From Bryoerythrophyllum caledonicum (lineage: Eukaryota; Streptophyta; Bryopsida; Pottiales; Pottiaceae), in contig OZ020514.1 in NCBI GenBank assembly GCA_963971425.1, positions 43,863,527 through 43,927,526 of the forward strand: 64,000 nucleotides of DNA, written 5' to 3'. A program made the position numbers and the translations under genes. This document shows, piece by piece, positions 45,101 through 57,260 of the stretch. Position 1 is the first letter of the stretch; each line of letters begins with the position of its first letter. The notes beneath the pieces are model-generated. The model did no database searches and was not told where the DNA came from. It saw nothing but the letters and a program-made list of their open reading frames with translations.

Positions 45101-46142
45101 GACGGGACGGGGATGGGGACGGGGAACGGGAGACGGAGGGGACGATGGATTGGAGGGAAAGGGCTAGGGGACAGGGAGGCGGGGACTCAAAACAAAAAAA
45201 TGTTGTGTCCGGAGGACACGGGTACTCCACTAGTATATATGTATAAATAATGTATCGATATATAATTATTGTATGTTGTATATATGTACAAAATGTATGT
45301 ATGTATAATTCTATGTTGTATAGATAGATATAAATTGTATGGAGATATAATTGTATGTAATATATATATATATAACATATGTGTATGTTTACTTGTATGT
45401 TGGATATATGTATAAAAATGTAAAATGTATCGATATATAATTATTGTATGCTCTATATATGTTTAAAATGTATGTATGTATCATTGTATGTTGTATAAAT
45501 AGATATAAATAGTATGGAGATAAAACTGTATGTTATATATATATCTATAACATCTGTGGTATTTTGGCTACTTGCTGCATAATGTTTAGCCTCGGAAGGG
45601 GGGAAGCAGTTCTAGCTTTCCAATTCCCTGTCCAATGAGCATGGTCTTAGTAGTGGAACAAGTAGACACTTTATTCACGCCGGCCACCATTGGAGACCAG
45701 TGTTCTTCTTTTGTTAAAAATGGAATTAAAAGCAGAAGTTAAATGTAGAAGTGAAAGGTAGAAGTTAAATGTAGAAATTAAAACTGTCAAGAACAAGTTA
45801 AAAGTACAAGTCAAAGAGTTATAGTTGGAAGTTAAAGTTTAAAATTAAATTTAAAAGTTGAAGTGAAAAGTAGAAGTCATAGGTAGTAGTTAAAAGTTAA
45901 AAAGTTAAAAGTAGAAGTTAAAAAGTTAAAACTAGAAATTAAAGTAGAAATTAAAATGTTTAAAGTAGAAATTGAAAGGTTAAAAATAGAAATTAACTAG
46001 AATTTCAAATTTTAAAGTTAAAAGTAGAAGGCAAAATGTAGAAATTAAAAAGTTAAAAGTAGAAATTAACTAAAAGTTAAAAAGTTGAAGGTAAAAGAAG
46101 AAGGTAAAGAGTAGAAGGTGTATAAAGGATATATATTGTCTA

Positions 46143-46260
46143 CTAGTGGGGTACCCGTGTCCTCCGGACACAACATTTTTTTGTGTTGAATCCCCACTTC
46201 CCCGTCCCCTAGCCCTTTCCCTCCAATCCATCGTCCCCCCTCCCCGTCCCCAATGATTCT
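46143..46260 (-). mobile_element. Helitron 3' end on the minus strand
   Basis: Read on the minus strand: GGGGACGG tract, hairpin GTGTCCGGAGGACAC (plus 46157-46171), ten bases, CTAG (46146-46143), then T. The element therefore extends to the right of 46143. No 5' end (TCTATAAAAG on the minus strand) was found up to the gap at 48898, so the unit is either truncated or contains the gene at 46557-48143. Confidence 0.75.
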
Positions 46261-46556
46261 ACTAAGTAAAAGTAAAAGATAAAAAGTAAAAGGAAAAAGT
46301 AGAAGTAAAAAGTAAAAGATAAAAATGACCCAGTCTTCAACGGGCCCATATACAATCCGTCCATGAAGTACACATTTATTTGGATAATGACCAATTCCAT
46401 TAAGATTATAGTCCCACAACTCAATGTTAAAATCTCCGATATAAAACCACATCATACAACAATGTGCTCTCATCCTCACATGATCACCAAGCAACCAATT
46501 TGGCTGTAACGCGCTCTTGCTGGTTTTTCTAGTTACATAGACATGACATGTGATTG

Positions 46557-48143
46557 TCATGACATGACATAGTCACGGCGCATATTATTCGTCAGATATT
46601 CGTTGTCAATCTTCTTGAATTCTATTGCCATTTGCCTCGCACAGTCAACATTCAAGATGCATGCCACCTTCCATTGATAGTATTGCTCGCCCACCGATCT
46701 AATCCTTTTTCGAAGGATGTCGTTTGCAGTGCGAAGCTGAACAAGTTCCGTGCTTGGATTAGCTGGGGAAAATGACAGAGAATCCTCGGTGCCGATGGAA
46801 TCTACGAGTGGCTGTGCTACTATAGTTGGCGGCGGTAGAAAAACCAACGGACCACTAGCGAAGCGATGATGCGGTGGTCTTGTCGGGGTCTCTAGCAAGC
46901 AGCTAGTAATGTTGCCAATAACATTGGCGATCATTGTCTCGTCCACACCTTGAGCAACTTCGCCAATATCAACCTGGCTGGCAACACGTTCTCGACGCAA
47001 CTCTTCTATTTCGGCTGCTTGCTTGGTGATAATATCACCCTTTCCATTGGATTGCAGCTTAAGGTTTTCAATCTCTTCTTGGAGACGTTGAATCATCTCA
47101 TCCTTCAAGCTGATAGTGTCCAATAACTCCTGGTGAGCATCGACGGTCGTACTTCCGGACCCTGATGCTACATGCCTGGTGTTGGAAGTGATGACTACGA
47201 CATCCATCATTGGCATTTCATCCACAACATGGATGGGTTCTTCATCTCCAACACCCTCAAGCCTCGCGGCGGGTTCATCATCGCCAACAAGATTTACGAT
47301 TGGTAAATCTACCTGGCCACCTCCTTGAACCAATAGACGTCCTGCTTGATGGAGCTTCACTCGTTGGTGCTTTTTCCGTGACGCACACGCCACTAGAGAA
47401 GTCGATGAACGTCGACCTACACGTCCATCTGAGTCCGAATCCGGTGATGAATCTGACTCTACTGGAGCTACTTCTTCTGGGCCATCCGTTTTCTGTGGCC
47501 CTAGTGCCGTAAAAGGAAACACTGGATGTTGCTCCCTAGGCACATTGGCATGCATCCACACCCTTGGCATTTTGGGAGTTTTCCGCATAGTCCTCCAATC
47601 CACTCGCTTATTGAGAACGACTTCCGCATATACCATGCGAGCGAGATAGAGGGGACAATCATTGCGGGGCATGAATTCAAGCTCGTATAAGTATTGGTGC
47701 ACTTGGAGGGCACGAGCTCAAAATGCCTCATTGATGCAATACTTCAAATTCGCCTTATTTGCGCGACGATTTATTAAATGGCGATGTGGAGGAAACATCT
47801 TTGACAGATGGCACCACTTGATGTAATCCTCGCAAGTGATAGACGACCACAGCGATGGCTCATCTTGCCAACCCACGAATGCAATCTTCGCTGGATTGTT
47901 GAACACGTGCATCCGCTTTTTCTGGAGCTTTCCGTGCCTCGCCCTATCTCTGTCTTTCTCCCTCTTCCTCTGCGCAGTGGACATTGGTGGTTGTTGTTGG
48001 GCATCCGGCTCACTCTCACTCTCCATAGCCGAACACTGTAAAAATAATCTACCAAAATGTTTGTTAACTATGCTAAGCTCTATCGAAAAAAAATAACTAA
48101 CAAAAATTACCACCTTGGATTTCAAAATAATCCAAGGTAGCAA
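46557..48143 (-). pseudogene. Unknown coiled-coil protein gene, interrupted
   Basis: A long minus-strand coding region of about 530 codons with one visible interruption. The N-terminal part is highly charged (STAQRKREKDRDRARHGK, possible nuclear signal). Then a globular section with WSSITCEDYIKWCHL and NDCPLYLARMVYAEVVLNKR, an acidic/serine linker, a coiled coil (ISLKDEMIQRLQEEIENLKL) and a C-terminal segment (VGEQYYQWKVACILN). I recognise no enzyme motif. The globular part has a loose similarity in layout to the accessory frame at 29331-31025. It lies just inside a minus-strand Helitron 3' end, so it may be a captured or element-borne gene. A TATA-like signal is not evident. Confidence 0.45.
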
Positions 48144-48289
48144 TGTTAATTAATTAGAACGGTGATCGATGCGGTGATGCAATACGTCATATGAATGTGT
48201 GCAAATCTGGAGCCCCAATCGAAGATTACGCAATCAGCCACCTTAAAAAGATAGTTGAAGGCCACGATTTCCAATTGGAGGTTGTGAGA

Positions 48290-48720
48290 TGGGCAGGGCG
48301 CGCGCGACTATTTATACTAGTGGGCCGGGCGCGCACGCGGCATGGGGAACGCACGCATGCCGTATGGGGACCGGGCGCATACGCTGGGGTCTTGCGGAAC
48401 GTTTCGGGGTCTCGGGCGTAGGGTTTGGGGCCTTGCACGTAGGATCCACGGTCGGGCGCGTGGACATTGGGGCCGGGCGCGTGTAGGAACGGCCCGGGCA
48501 CGTGCGGGAACAGGCCGAGCGCGTGTGGGAACAGGCCGGGCGCGTGCGGGAACCGGCCGGGCGCGAATGGGAACGGACTGGGCACGTGCGGGAACATGCT
48601 CTATCCGTGCGGAAACAGGCTCTATTCGTGGAGGAACACGCTCTATTCGGTTACGGGCCGGGCGCGTACGCTGGGGGGCCGGGCGCATTCTCTGGAGGGC
48701 CGGGCGCACGGCGTCTTGGT
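48290..48720. repeat. GC-rich 21-bp minisatellite
   Basis: Units of about 21 bp of the form GTGCGGGAACAGGCCGGGCGC, with variants, about 15-20 copies. Because the period is a multiple of three, several frames stay open on both strands (for example FPHAPGL repeats on the minus strand), without other evidence of coding. Confidence 0.75.
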
Positions 48721-48897
48721 CAGGCGCATGCGGACGCGCATGCGAGGCCAGGGTTTTCCATTTCACTATAAATGGAACAGATTCTAATATCAATCACATA
48801 GGCTCGTCTCAAGTGGCTCCTTGTCCTAGTAGTATTCGTACTTTGCTAGGAACTAAGAGGGGGGCCACCACACATTGGGTCCGGGGGAGGTTTTGAC

Positions 48898-49097
48898 NNN
48901 NNNNNNNNNNNNNNNNNNNNNNNNNNNNNNNNNNNNNNNNNNNNNNNNNNNNNNNNNNNNNNNNNNNNNNNNNNNNNNNNNNNNNNNNNNNNNNNNNNNN
49001 NNNNNNNNNNNNNNNNNNNNNNNNNNNNNNNNNNNNNNNNNNNNNNNNNNNNNNNNNNNNNNNNNNNNNNNNNNNNNNNNNNNNNNNNNNNNNNNNN
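48898..49097. other. Assembly gap of 200 N
   Basis: Exactly 200 undetermined bases, a placeholder length. The GC-rich minisatellite on the left and AT-rich DNA on the right show that true distance and continuity are unknown. Confidence 0.99.
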
Positions 49098-52000
49098 ATT
49101 TGGAACTTGGAGAGAGGTCCAAGTGTTAAATGATACTTTCCAAAATCATAATGTCCATAATGTTCTACAAACAATGTAATTACATTAGCAATGTCTTAAA
49201 ATATTCCCAAACTCTACACAATTTTGGGGTGGCAATATTTGTGTTCCAAATAGAATTGGAAGTTGGGGGTTTGATCCAAGGTTGAATTTTCTAAATACAC
49301 TTGGAATTAAAAAAAAGGAGCATAGAAGTTAAAAGATGAAGTGTTGGGCCGGTAGAATCTGACTTCTTTGTTCATATGAAAGTCCATATTTCTAATACAC
49401 AATGCTCTTGACATTATAATTTATATTGCCAATTTTGAAATGGTATGGCATCTGAGAATCCGACAAAGAACCAATGACTTCTAAATGGATGAAGTACTCC
49501 ATTGAAAGAGTTCATCCGCATTTAACGCATCCATTAGTTATCCAATGGATTGTTGCCATACCATTTTGGAATGAACATGTCAAAAATAAGAGCGTGAAAG
49601 CCCTCAAAAGCACTTATGATAGAGATCTCAAAACTTAGAAATAGACTACAAGGTTGAGCTCATAAGCTTAAATCATTGCATGTGGACCACTTTTTTATTC
49701 TTAGAATGCCATAATAGAATTAATAGTCCCGTATTTTATTAAAAGGTACGGGTAAAGTCGTAGTGGCAAAAGGTAATGGCTAGATCTTCCATAGTTAGGT
49801 ATGGCAGTGGCATGTATTCCGAAATTTACATATTAAGCAAGATATATTTCGAGAACCAACCACCATCAAAATTTGTATATATTCATGCTTGAATTGCATA
49901 TCGATAAACATGTAGTATGGAATATCACTCTTGCACCTATTATGCTACTACTATTGATTTAAATAGATTATGCGTTCAAGGAAAAAACAATGATTATTTA
50001 GAATAATTATTTGTATTGTTTTCCTGAGAAAGACCACAATAATAGTTATTGTTGAAAAAACTATTGGCAACATCTGTAACAAGAATCTAAACTCATCTTA
50101 CTCTTGCATCATATAAGTTTAACCCCCGCAAGCCTAAGTGTACTTTACAAGGTTTATTATGTTTACCTTCACTGCGATCATCTTTCAATTGAAGTGGTTA
50201 AATTTCACGAAATTTTGACATCATCTCATACAAGTTGGAAAAACTTTCCTATCGATACATTATCATTGAGTTTTTTTTGCAAGGTGAACCCCTAAAATTC
50301 TGAGTATTTGTCATTAAGATGCACGTTTACTTTAGAATGTACATATACTTTGTGCAAAAAGAAATGAGGGGAAAAAAAGCTTGAAGCTCTACTTTAACCC
50401 TCACATTTAGAATAACATGCTTTCAAAATTTCATGAAAGTTGATGGTATGGATTGAGAGATTATATATTTTGAAGCAAAAAACAAGGTTTTTTTTCACTT
50501 CCATGTATTTTAAGGATCATCTCCTTTTGAATTATTGTGATATAAATTTCATGCTTTAGATTAGAATCAAATTTTGTGCAAAAATTTGATATACAATGTT
50601 AGGTCCTTCCAAGAAAAATCAAAGTGAAATATGAAGGGTGCAAAATATTCAAAAACATTGTAGAAGGGATTGGGGTTCAAATACTATTATGATATATATA
50701 TTTATTTATTTTTGTGGTGTACCTAATTTGCCATAAACTGAGAATCCCAACAGTAAAAAGGATGACATATAACACATCATATAGTAAAATAAAACCGTAG
50801 AGCCGAACCATTAAAAATAGCTCTTTTCAAAATTTTAAGTGTAGTAAGGATTGTGTATATATTCAAAAATTAGTAATTAGTGTTAAAAGTTCATATCAAT
50901 TGGTTAAAATAACTAAAATACATATTAAGCCAAGAGTTCATTAAAAGTTAGTTAAGATTTGAAGAGGTGCATCCATTTAATGAACGGTTGTAGAAGTTAA
51001 AGTACTTATAATACACACCTCTTTTCAAGAGGTGTCTTCCCTAAAATTTAGATTATACATAGCATTGGAAAGACAATAATTCCACCACTACCATGTTAAA
51101 GATTGGAGTGTGTCCTACCTTTGGAAGCTAGTTTTTTTGTGAAACTCTTGAGTTTGTAAGAGTAATTGTTGCTATATGTATTGGATTTATGATTGATATA
51201 TGTGATTATTCATTGTATAATTATTGTCTTGATTTTGTGAATTGAGTCATTTGTAATTCATTGAATATTCGTACTTCATTATAAATTAGAGAAATACTCC
51301 AATTTGTCTAACTAATACAATTTTGTGTGTATGAAGATTAATTATAAACATTGTCATGAGATGTGAGTGTGATTGAATTAAATTAATGTAAAACTTGAGT
51401 GCAAGTAAGAGTATGATTTGATTGAAGCTTTAAGTGGCATTGTAGATGTTTAAGGAGTAATTTCATGAATGAGATATTCATGTGTGTGTGTTAATGTGTA
51501 ATCAGTGACCTAATGCAATACTTCTAGGAATGCATGGGCACTTGCCACTTTATAAAGATTTAAGTTTGAGTGTTGAAAATTAAAAATACATAAGAGTAAG
51601 AGTAATTTTTAATACTAATGATAAAAAAATTATCAAGAAAGATGCATTCCTTGATGCATAGCATGGTAAGAGTGTTATGTGCATGTAATAAGTTGAATTA
51701 AGTCTAACCTAGAAAGGAGAGACTCCTTAAGGTAGATTAATCGCATTTGTGTTTTATGACAAGTGTAAAGACAAATGAATTTACAATTTCCATTACACTC
51801 AATTCCTCAAGGTGGATTAATCGCATTTTGTTTTGATTTCTAAGAAGAACATAATTAATGATTTATATTGAAATTCAATGGAATCTTCCATCGGGCTATC
51901 TAGGCATGGATTAAGAGTCTTCACAGTTGACCACATGCACAATTGATAAAGGAATAATGTTCCTTCTAGGCACTTAGTCCTTGGGTTTAATGAATACTTT

Positions 52001-52770
52001 GTTCCTTTAGAGGGATGCATAACAACCTTAAATTCTTAAGAGTTTGGGTTAAACTTAAGTTTTGTTGATGGAAGAGAGTTTTTGTATAGAAATTAGAGTT
52101 AAATTAAAATACAATAGACGCTAGACCATCCGAGAAATGAGTTTAGAATCAAAAGGAGAATATGTGTGAGTCTTGGTGTTTTGTGAGTTGACCCGTTTTA
52201 AACCTTACAAAAATCTAAACCCAAAGATGTAAAAATGTCCAAAATTATTAGTGGTTCTCTTTATACTACCTAGAAATGTGTGAACATTTTTTACTTTGCT
52301 TGAAAATTAGATCTTTCATTGAAGGCATGAAATATTTATTGACGTTTTTAAGAAACCTAGGTACGATCTAGTAATACAAAGACTCTTAAAATCGATGGAA
52401 GCTTCTAGCAAAATGTTTGGAGTTGCGCGGAGTTAAAGTATGTGTGATTAGAAGAACATTGCTTTTTCTTTTGGAATCCAAGTGGGACAAAATTAATGTT
52501 TCCACTAGGCTTGCATTATGGAAATCTCTGTTTAACATTCCGCAATATTCCAATTAAAATCACAATCATAGGAACGTGCACCAAGTGAAAAGTTTCTCCC
52601 CGGGGGTGATTTGTTCCTTCAAGGATTAGACCAAGGTCTTGTATGATCAATACATCTCAATAAAAGAAAGATCCATTAGTCAAAGGAATTTTTTTGAACC
52701 ATTACAAATTTGTCTTCGCCATTCACATGGGATTCCATAATTTTAATGCTTTACGCTCCGGACATTATGC
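49098..52770. other. AT-rich spacer without recognisable genes
   Basis: About 3.7 kb of AT-rich DNA. Only short open stretches exist, none with a known motif. A sentence of about 20 bases (GGATTAATCGCATTTTGTTT type) is repeated near 51735 and 51815. One MITE-like element lies at 49438-49566. Confidence 0.5.
49438..49566. mobile_element. MITE-like element, copy 1 (129 bp)
   Basis: Ends are inverted repeats AAATGGTATGGCA and TGCCATACCATTT. The interior shares GAATCCGACAAAG, GGATGAAGTA and TTCATCCGC with the copy at 52783. No coding capacity; superfamily not assignable because no clean target duplication is visible. Confidence 0.55.
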
Positions 52771-52782
52771 TGTCAACTCCAG

Positions 52783-52909
52783 AATGGTGTGGCAACTGAC
52801 AATCCGACAAAGGACAAAGCACTTTTGAACGGATGAAGTATTCCGCCGGAAATGTTCATCCGCTCATAACTCATGCAATTTTCATCCGATGAGCAATTGC
52901 CACACCAAC
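52783..52909. mobile_element. MITE-like element, copy 2 (127 bp)
   Basis: Ends AATGGTGTGGCAA and TTGCCACACCAA(CTT). The interior has AATCCGACAAAGGACAAAG, GGATGAAGTATTCC and GTTCATCCGC as in copy 1. About 70-75 percent alike by eye, so both are old. Confidence 0.55.
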
Positions 52910-52954
52910 TTAGAATCAGCAGGTCATAGAGAAGAGTGTGATGTGCAAAAAAAT

Positions 52955-53105
52955 AGCAGGCCACCCGCCGATCGGACGGCCAATCGGACGGCCACTCCGA
53001 CGGGCTGTGGGCCGTCCGCCGATGGGCCGTCCGCCGATAGGACGGCCGCTCCGACGGCCGGTGGGCCGTTCACCCGATCGGACGGCCTAATGCAATTTGA
53101 CGGCT
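52955..53105. repeat. GC-rich GGGCCGTCCGCCGAT minisatellite
   Basis: Short repeats of CCGATCGGACGGCC and GGGCCGTCCGCCGATGG types, many of them self-complementary (CGGCCGTCCG/CGGACGG). An open stretch runs through it (52889-53251) but is compositional. Confidence 0.6.
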
Positions 53106-53600
53106 GCGATCTTGCCGCGTGGCACTTCGTCGGTCCAGAAAACTGGAAGGTGAAAGGGGATATCGAGGGTGCTACCGGAGTGTTACCAAGGGAGTTACCA
53201 AGGGGGTTACCAAGGATACCAAGGATCACACCTTTCATTGCTAAGATCTAGGTCAGCCCCACAGTTGGGTTTGTATTGTATGGCGCTTGTTGGGATTTGG
53301 CTTTGCACGGGGTGATGCCCGTGGAGACACTTCTCAATGAGTTAGCTCTTTGTCGTTGCCCATGATAGGTAAGTCCTTTGAATAGGTTTCTTCAGCGGCT
53401 TCATCGAGCTTTAAAAGAATATTTTTAAAATTATTGTCTTGGTTCTGGTGGTCCTCCGTATAGAGTGTGATTAAGGTGATGTAGGTGGAAGTGGCCACAC
53501 GTGCGAATTCCACATACTCACGTTACTCACAAGCACGTTGATATGATCGAATGCGTAGTAGATACCTTATCACCCTGGAATTGGATGGAAGCCACGAGGA
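53106..53600. other. Spacer before the second Ty3/gypsy element
   Basis: No gene seen. A triplicated GGGAGTTACCAAGGGGGTTA-type repeat lies at 53185-53225. It could contain the 5' LTR end or leader of the following element, but I cannot see a primer-binding site. Confidence 0.35.
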
Positions 53601-56600
53601 TTGAAGCTTGGATTTGACTTGGAGTAGATGTCCCATTCCACTCGATCTCAACGCCCCACCTTGGAAGCGCCATTGGAAACCTCGACTCTAAGACGGACTA
53701 GATCTAGGAATACTAGTGACAATACGCTGGATATCTCTGAGGGATTCTTAGAAGTACATCTAGAAGCCCAACCTATCCCTCCTCTCTCACCTAGACTTTT
53801 ATTGCCTATTTTTTCTCTAGATCCTAAATATTTCGTGGGTGCTACTTGATGTGAGGGCACTCCACCACCTTCCACTATGGATTTTGGAGGGCCACCTCCT
53901 CCGGATGCCATTCCTATCAATTCCTTGGTTCAACCAAGGGGTTTGCCCATCGTAGTACCCATTGGGTTGCAGGTAGCTCCTATGCCCCCAAATTTGCCTA
54001 TCTTTAAAGGAACCAAGGATGAATACCCATCCGCTCATGTAGAGCGGTTCTTAGAGCTCGTCACCACTTGCCTTATCACTGACCCGGGCTACTATTTAGT
54101 CTGGTTTTCTTGCACATTGAAGGATGCCGCCTACGAATGGTATAGAAACCATCCTCCTAACACCTTTGACAACTGGGATAGTCTTATGAGGGCGTTTATG
54201 GAGAACTTTAGGCCCGAAGTAGGGCAAAGTAATGCCCTCACTGCCTTAGCAGCCTTGCGCCAGGGACAAGGTGAAGATATTACCACGTACATTCGCCGGT
54301 TTGAGCTAGTGATCACTAGATTTGTGGGCAACCTCCTCACCGACGATACCTTGACTCAATTCTTTATCCAAGGGTTTAACAATGAGACTACCATTCAAGA
54401 AATCCTTAGGGCACGCCCCGCTTCTTTAGCGGCCGCTAAAGATCAAGCTAGGCCGATAGAGCGGATTTGATAGAGATCAGGAGAGGTTGTGGAGGAAGGA
54501 AGAGCACCACATTCCTAGTTTCATACCTATTCTCACTAAGGAAAAAGAGGTAGCCCATGAATCTGCTCAAGGCACCTTCGGTATGCATGTCCCCATGTGG
54601 AATTATTACGCTCCACCCTTGAATGCTAGAGCGCCTGCTCCTCTCCCTCAAATCACTTATCCAGTTGAAGGAACCACGTGGAAGGATGATTTTAGGAATG
54701 AGGTCCTCCAAGGTCAACAAGGGTTCCAAAATCAGTTGGTCCAACAAATTAAAGCCATGCAAGATCAAATGGCTATGTTGATTAGGAACCAAAATCCTAA
54801 CCAACCACCTCCACCCATAGAGTCTAGTAAACATGCTTCGGGACTTTGGTGCACTCAATGTGGCCAACCTGGCCATACTAGTCCATTTTGCACCATGGGA
54901 GCATCTGCACAACAACACCACCTTAGTCAGCAGCCTTATGTGCCTCCTCATAGGAACCCACCGCAAGTAGGGCCTAACCAGGGTCAACAAGGTTATGTGT
55001 CCCCTAGTCCAGGTTTCGGAGGCCAACAGAAACCACGTCACGAGATTCAAAGCGTTTGTGGGCGTAGACATGCAATTGGGCAGTGTTGGATAGAGAGTGG
55101 TGTAGTATGTGGAAACTATGGCGGCAATCACCCTACCCATGTATGCCATAGGCCGGATAAGGTAATTCCCATGACCTTTCCGCCAGGGAATTATCCACAG
55201 CAAGCTCAAGATCACTTGAGGGGGGCCCGTAGACCTGCCTTTGATAACACATTTAGACCCCCTAGCCTGTATTACGATTACAATAACAACCGCCAGAACC
55301 AAAACCCTCCAATGGGAGTGAACACCTAGGGTGGTTACATTCCTCTTAACCAAGGACCACTTCAAGGTGGACAACAAAACCAAGGACCACAAGACGTCCG
55401 TTTTGCTACAATCTCAAGTGAGGTTGTCTCTGAACAATCTCCCACTCTCACGGAGCTCAATGGGGTTTTCCATGAGGTTAGTCCATCTCTTGAAGAACAA
55501 CATTGTGTGCTGCCAGCTCTAGCAGTGCAAACAAGGGCCAATCGTCGTGATCCTAAATATTCTAGCCCTCCTCCACCTATACCAGAGGATAGTGATAGCT
55601 TCGTAGAGGATTCACCACATTTCTCTGACTTAAATGAGACCACGAGAAAGACAATAGAAAACAGTCAACGGGCAAACTCTAGGTCCATCCAAGGGAATTC
55701 TAGGCCTTGGAACCATGCTCCTCAACTCAGTGAACAGTGGGAAGGGCCACAGATTCCCATTCCCGAGCTTAGACCACCTCCTCTCACTGCCGAAAGTGTG
55801 GTGACGGGCTCGTATGACTTGTGGGCGGATTTAGGTCGTCTTAAGGCCGACATCACTATTGCCCAATTGTTAGAAGTCTCTCCTTCCATGAGAAGAGCTC
55901 TCAGGACTGGAACCCTAGTAAAACGGCGGCCCAAGGCGAAGGTTAAACTAGCTGCCCGGGTTAAGTCTACCTCACCTACCACCGAGGTTCAGGCATGCAC
56001 GATTGAAGTTTCCATCGTGGACAAGATAGTACCCCATGTATTGGTAGACGGTGGTAGTGGGTTAAACATTATGCCTCTCTCCACCATGGAGAAATTGGGC
56101 CTAGACATCACGGAACCCTCACCTTTCATCATCAACATGGCCAACGAAAGTGTAGAAGCGCCTTTAGGCCAAATTAGTAATTGTAAGGTCATCACAGGGG
56201 GGGAGGATTATTCTCTCACCTTCCAAATACTTCGAATGCGCTCCAACAAGGAAACTTACCCTTGTTGTTAGGCCGTCCATGGTTGAGAGTTGCCAATGCT
56301 CGTGTAGATTGGGGAGGCCTTAGGCCTCACATTACTTATGGACCACCACATAACCTCACGGAGGTGGATATCAAGCCTTTGAAGTACGGATTTTGTCGTG
56401 GATGCCATAGCCCTTCTGAGGATGAGTCAAGGGAAGTGTTAACAAAGGTTCCCCCGAAGAAGGTGAGGTTTTTACCTCATGAAGCTGCTGATAGGATCCA
56501 TCCAGTAGAGGCCCACGAAGTTCCGTTCAAGAGTCTGGGTCCAGGGCTTTACGAATGGGCTCCAACCAAGGAGTATGATGAATGGTTAAAGGAACACCCC

Positions 56601-57260
56601 ATCTCAAGCGCGGACAAGGCTATTTCAGTAAACTTTATGGAAGGTATCCTCGTGGGGTCGGAATTGGAGCAAAGCTTAGTTCCTCTATTAGATGACTTCG
56701 AATCGGTAGAGACATTTGGCATAGATGTTGAGGGCACACAAGCACAAGAGTGGGACTCCAAACGTGATTGGGATATAAAACTCCTAGCGGCCTTGTGGGC
56801 TTACCGAACCACTTTTAAGGTCACCACCCAGGCTACCCCATTTTCTTTAGTTTATGGTGTGGAAGCCATTCTCCCCATCGAGTTAGAAATACCTTCTCTC
56901 CGAGTTGCGGTGTCTGCGAGGTGGCCAATCGCTGCCTCAAATTCTGATCGGTTGGGCTGCCTGGAGGAATTGGATGAGCGGCGCCGTATTAGTGCACAAC
57001 ACATGGAGGCCATTCAACGCCGCAGGAAAATTGCTTTCGATAGGCGCAACAAAGTCCGGTCACTACAACCGGGAATGCTCGTGCTACTCTAAGACGGGCG
57101 CCGCATGGATTTTCCAGGGAAATTTGATGCCTTATGGTTAGGTCCTTACCTCGTAAAAGAAGTCTTCTCCAATAACTCTGTTCAACTTCAAACCTTAAAT
57201 GAAGAGGACTTTCCAACAACGACTTCAGGAAACCGATGCAAAGAGTACAAGGTGTGAATT
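53600..57260 (+). mobile_element. Internally deleted Ty3/gypsy element
   Basis: Parts in order: a gag capsid region (53877-54470, with AYEWYRNHP and FMENFRPE); a gag tail with a CCHC zinc knuckle (CTQCGQPGHTSPFC, about 54850); an aspartic protease region with VLVDGGSGLNIM (56030-56075) and LLGRPWL (56265); and then, without reverse transcriptase, RNase H or the first half of integrase, the integrase end (ALWAYRTTFKVTTQATPFSL, about 56785). After it comes FPGKFDALWLGPYLVKEVF. LTR limits are not clear. It is broken, with a large internal deletion and several other breaks. Confidence 0.85.

Larger units (their letters stand above)
44311..45233 (+). mobile_element. Complete non-autonomous Helitron, 923 bp
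   Basis: Begins TCTATAAAAGAATACAGGAT after an A; ends with the hairpin GTGTCCGGAGGACAC (45205-45219), ten bases, and CTAG at 45230-45233 before a T. It sits inside the TA-rich half of an array unit, with no target duplication, as Helitrons do. An inner copy of the same 3' tract ends near 44692 with CTCG instead of CTAG. That suggests that the element once ended there and later extended to a second terminator, picking up the 0.5 kb between. No Rep/helicase. Confidence 0.8.
42240..46142. repeat. Tandem array of about 1-kb AT/purine-rich units
   Basis: The core TCTGTGGTTTTTTGGCTACT occurs near 42568, 43650 and (TCTGTGGTATTTTGGC) 45553. Each core is preceded by AT-rich DNA (TGTATGTTGTATA) and followed by ACTTTATTCACGCCGGCC and a long GAAGTTAAAAGTA tract. 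Spacing is about 1.08 kb and, after removing the Helitron at 44311-45233, about 0.98 kb. The open frames through the TA tracts (43078-43579) are compositional. A single further copy is at 9046-9900. Confidence 0.8.

Noticed and set aside
48809-49174. Open frames running through the N gap
   Set aside because: They consist mostly of undetermined residues and have no evidential value.
52889-53251. 120-codon frame with Thr/Ala/Gly repeats
   Set aside because: Driven by the GC-rich minisatellite; the complementary strand is open too.
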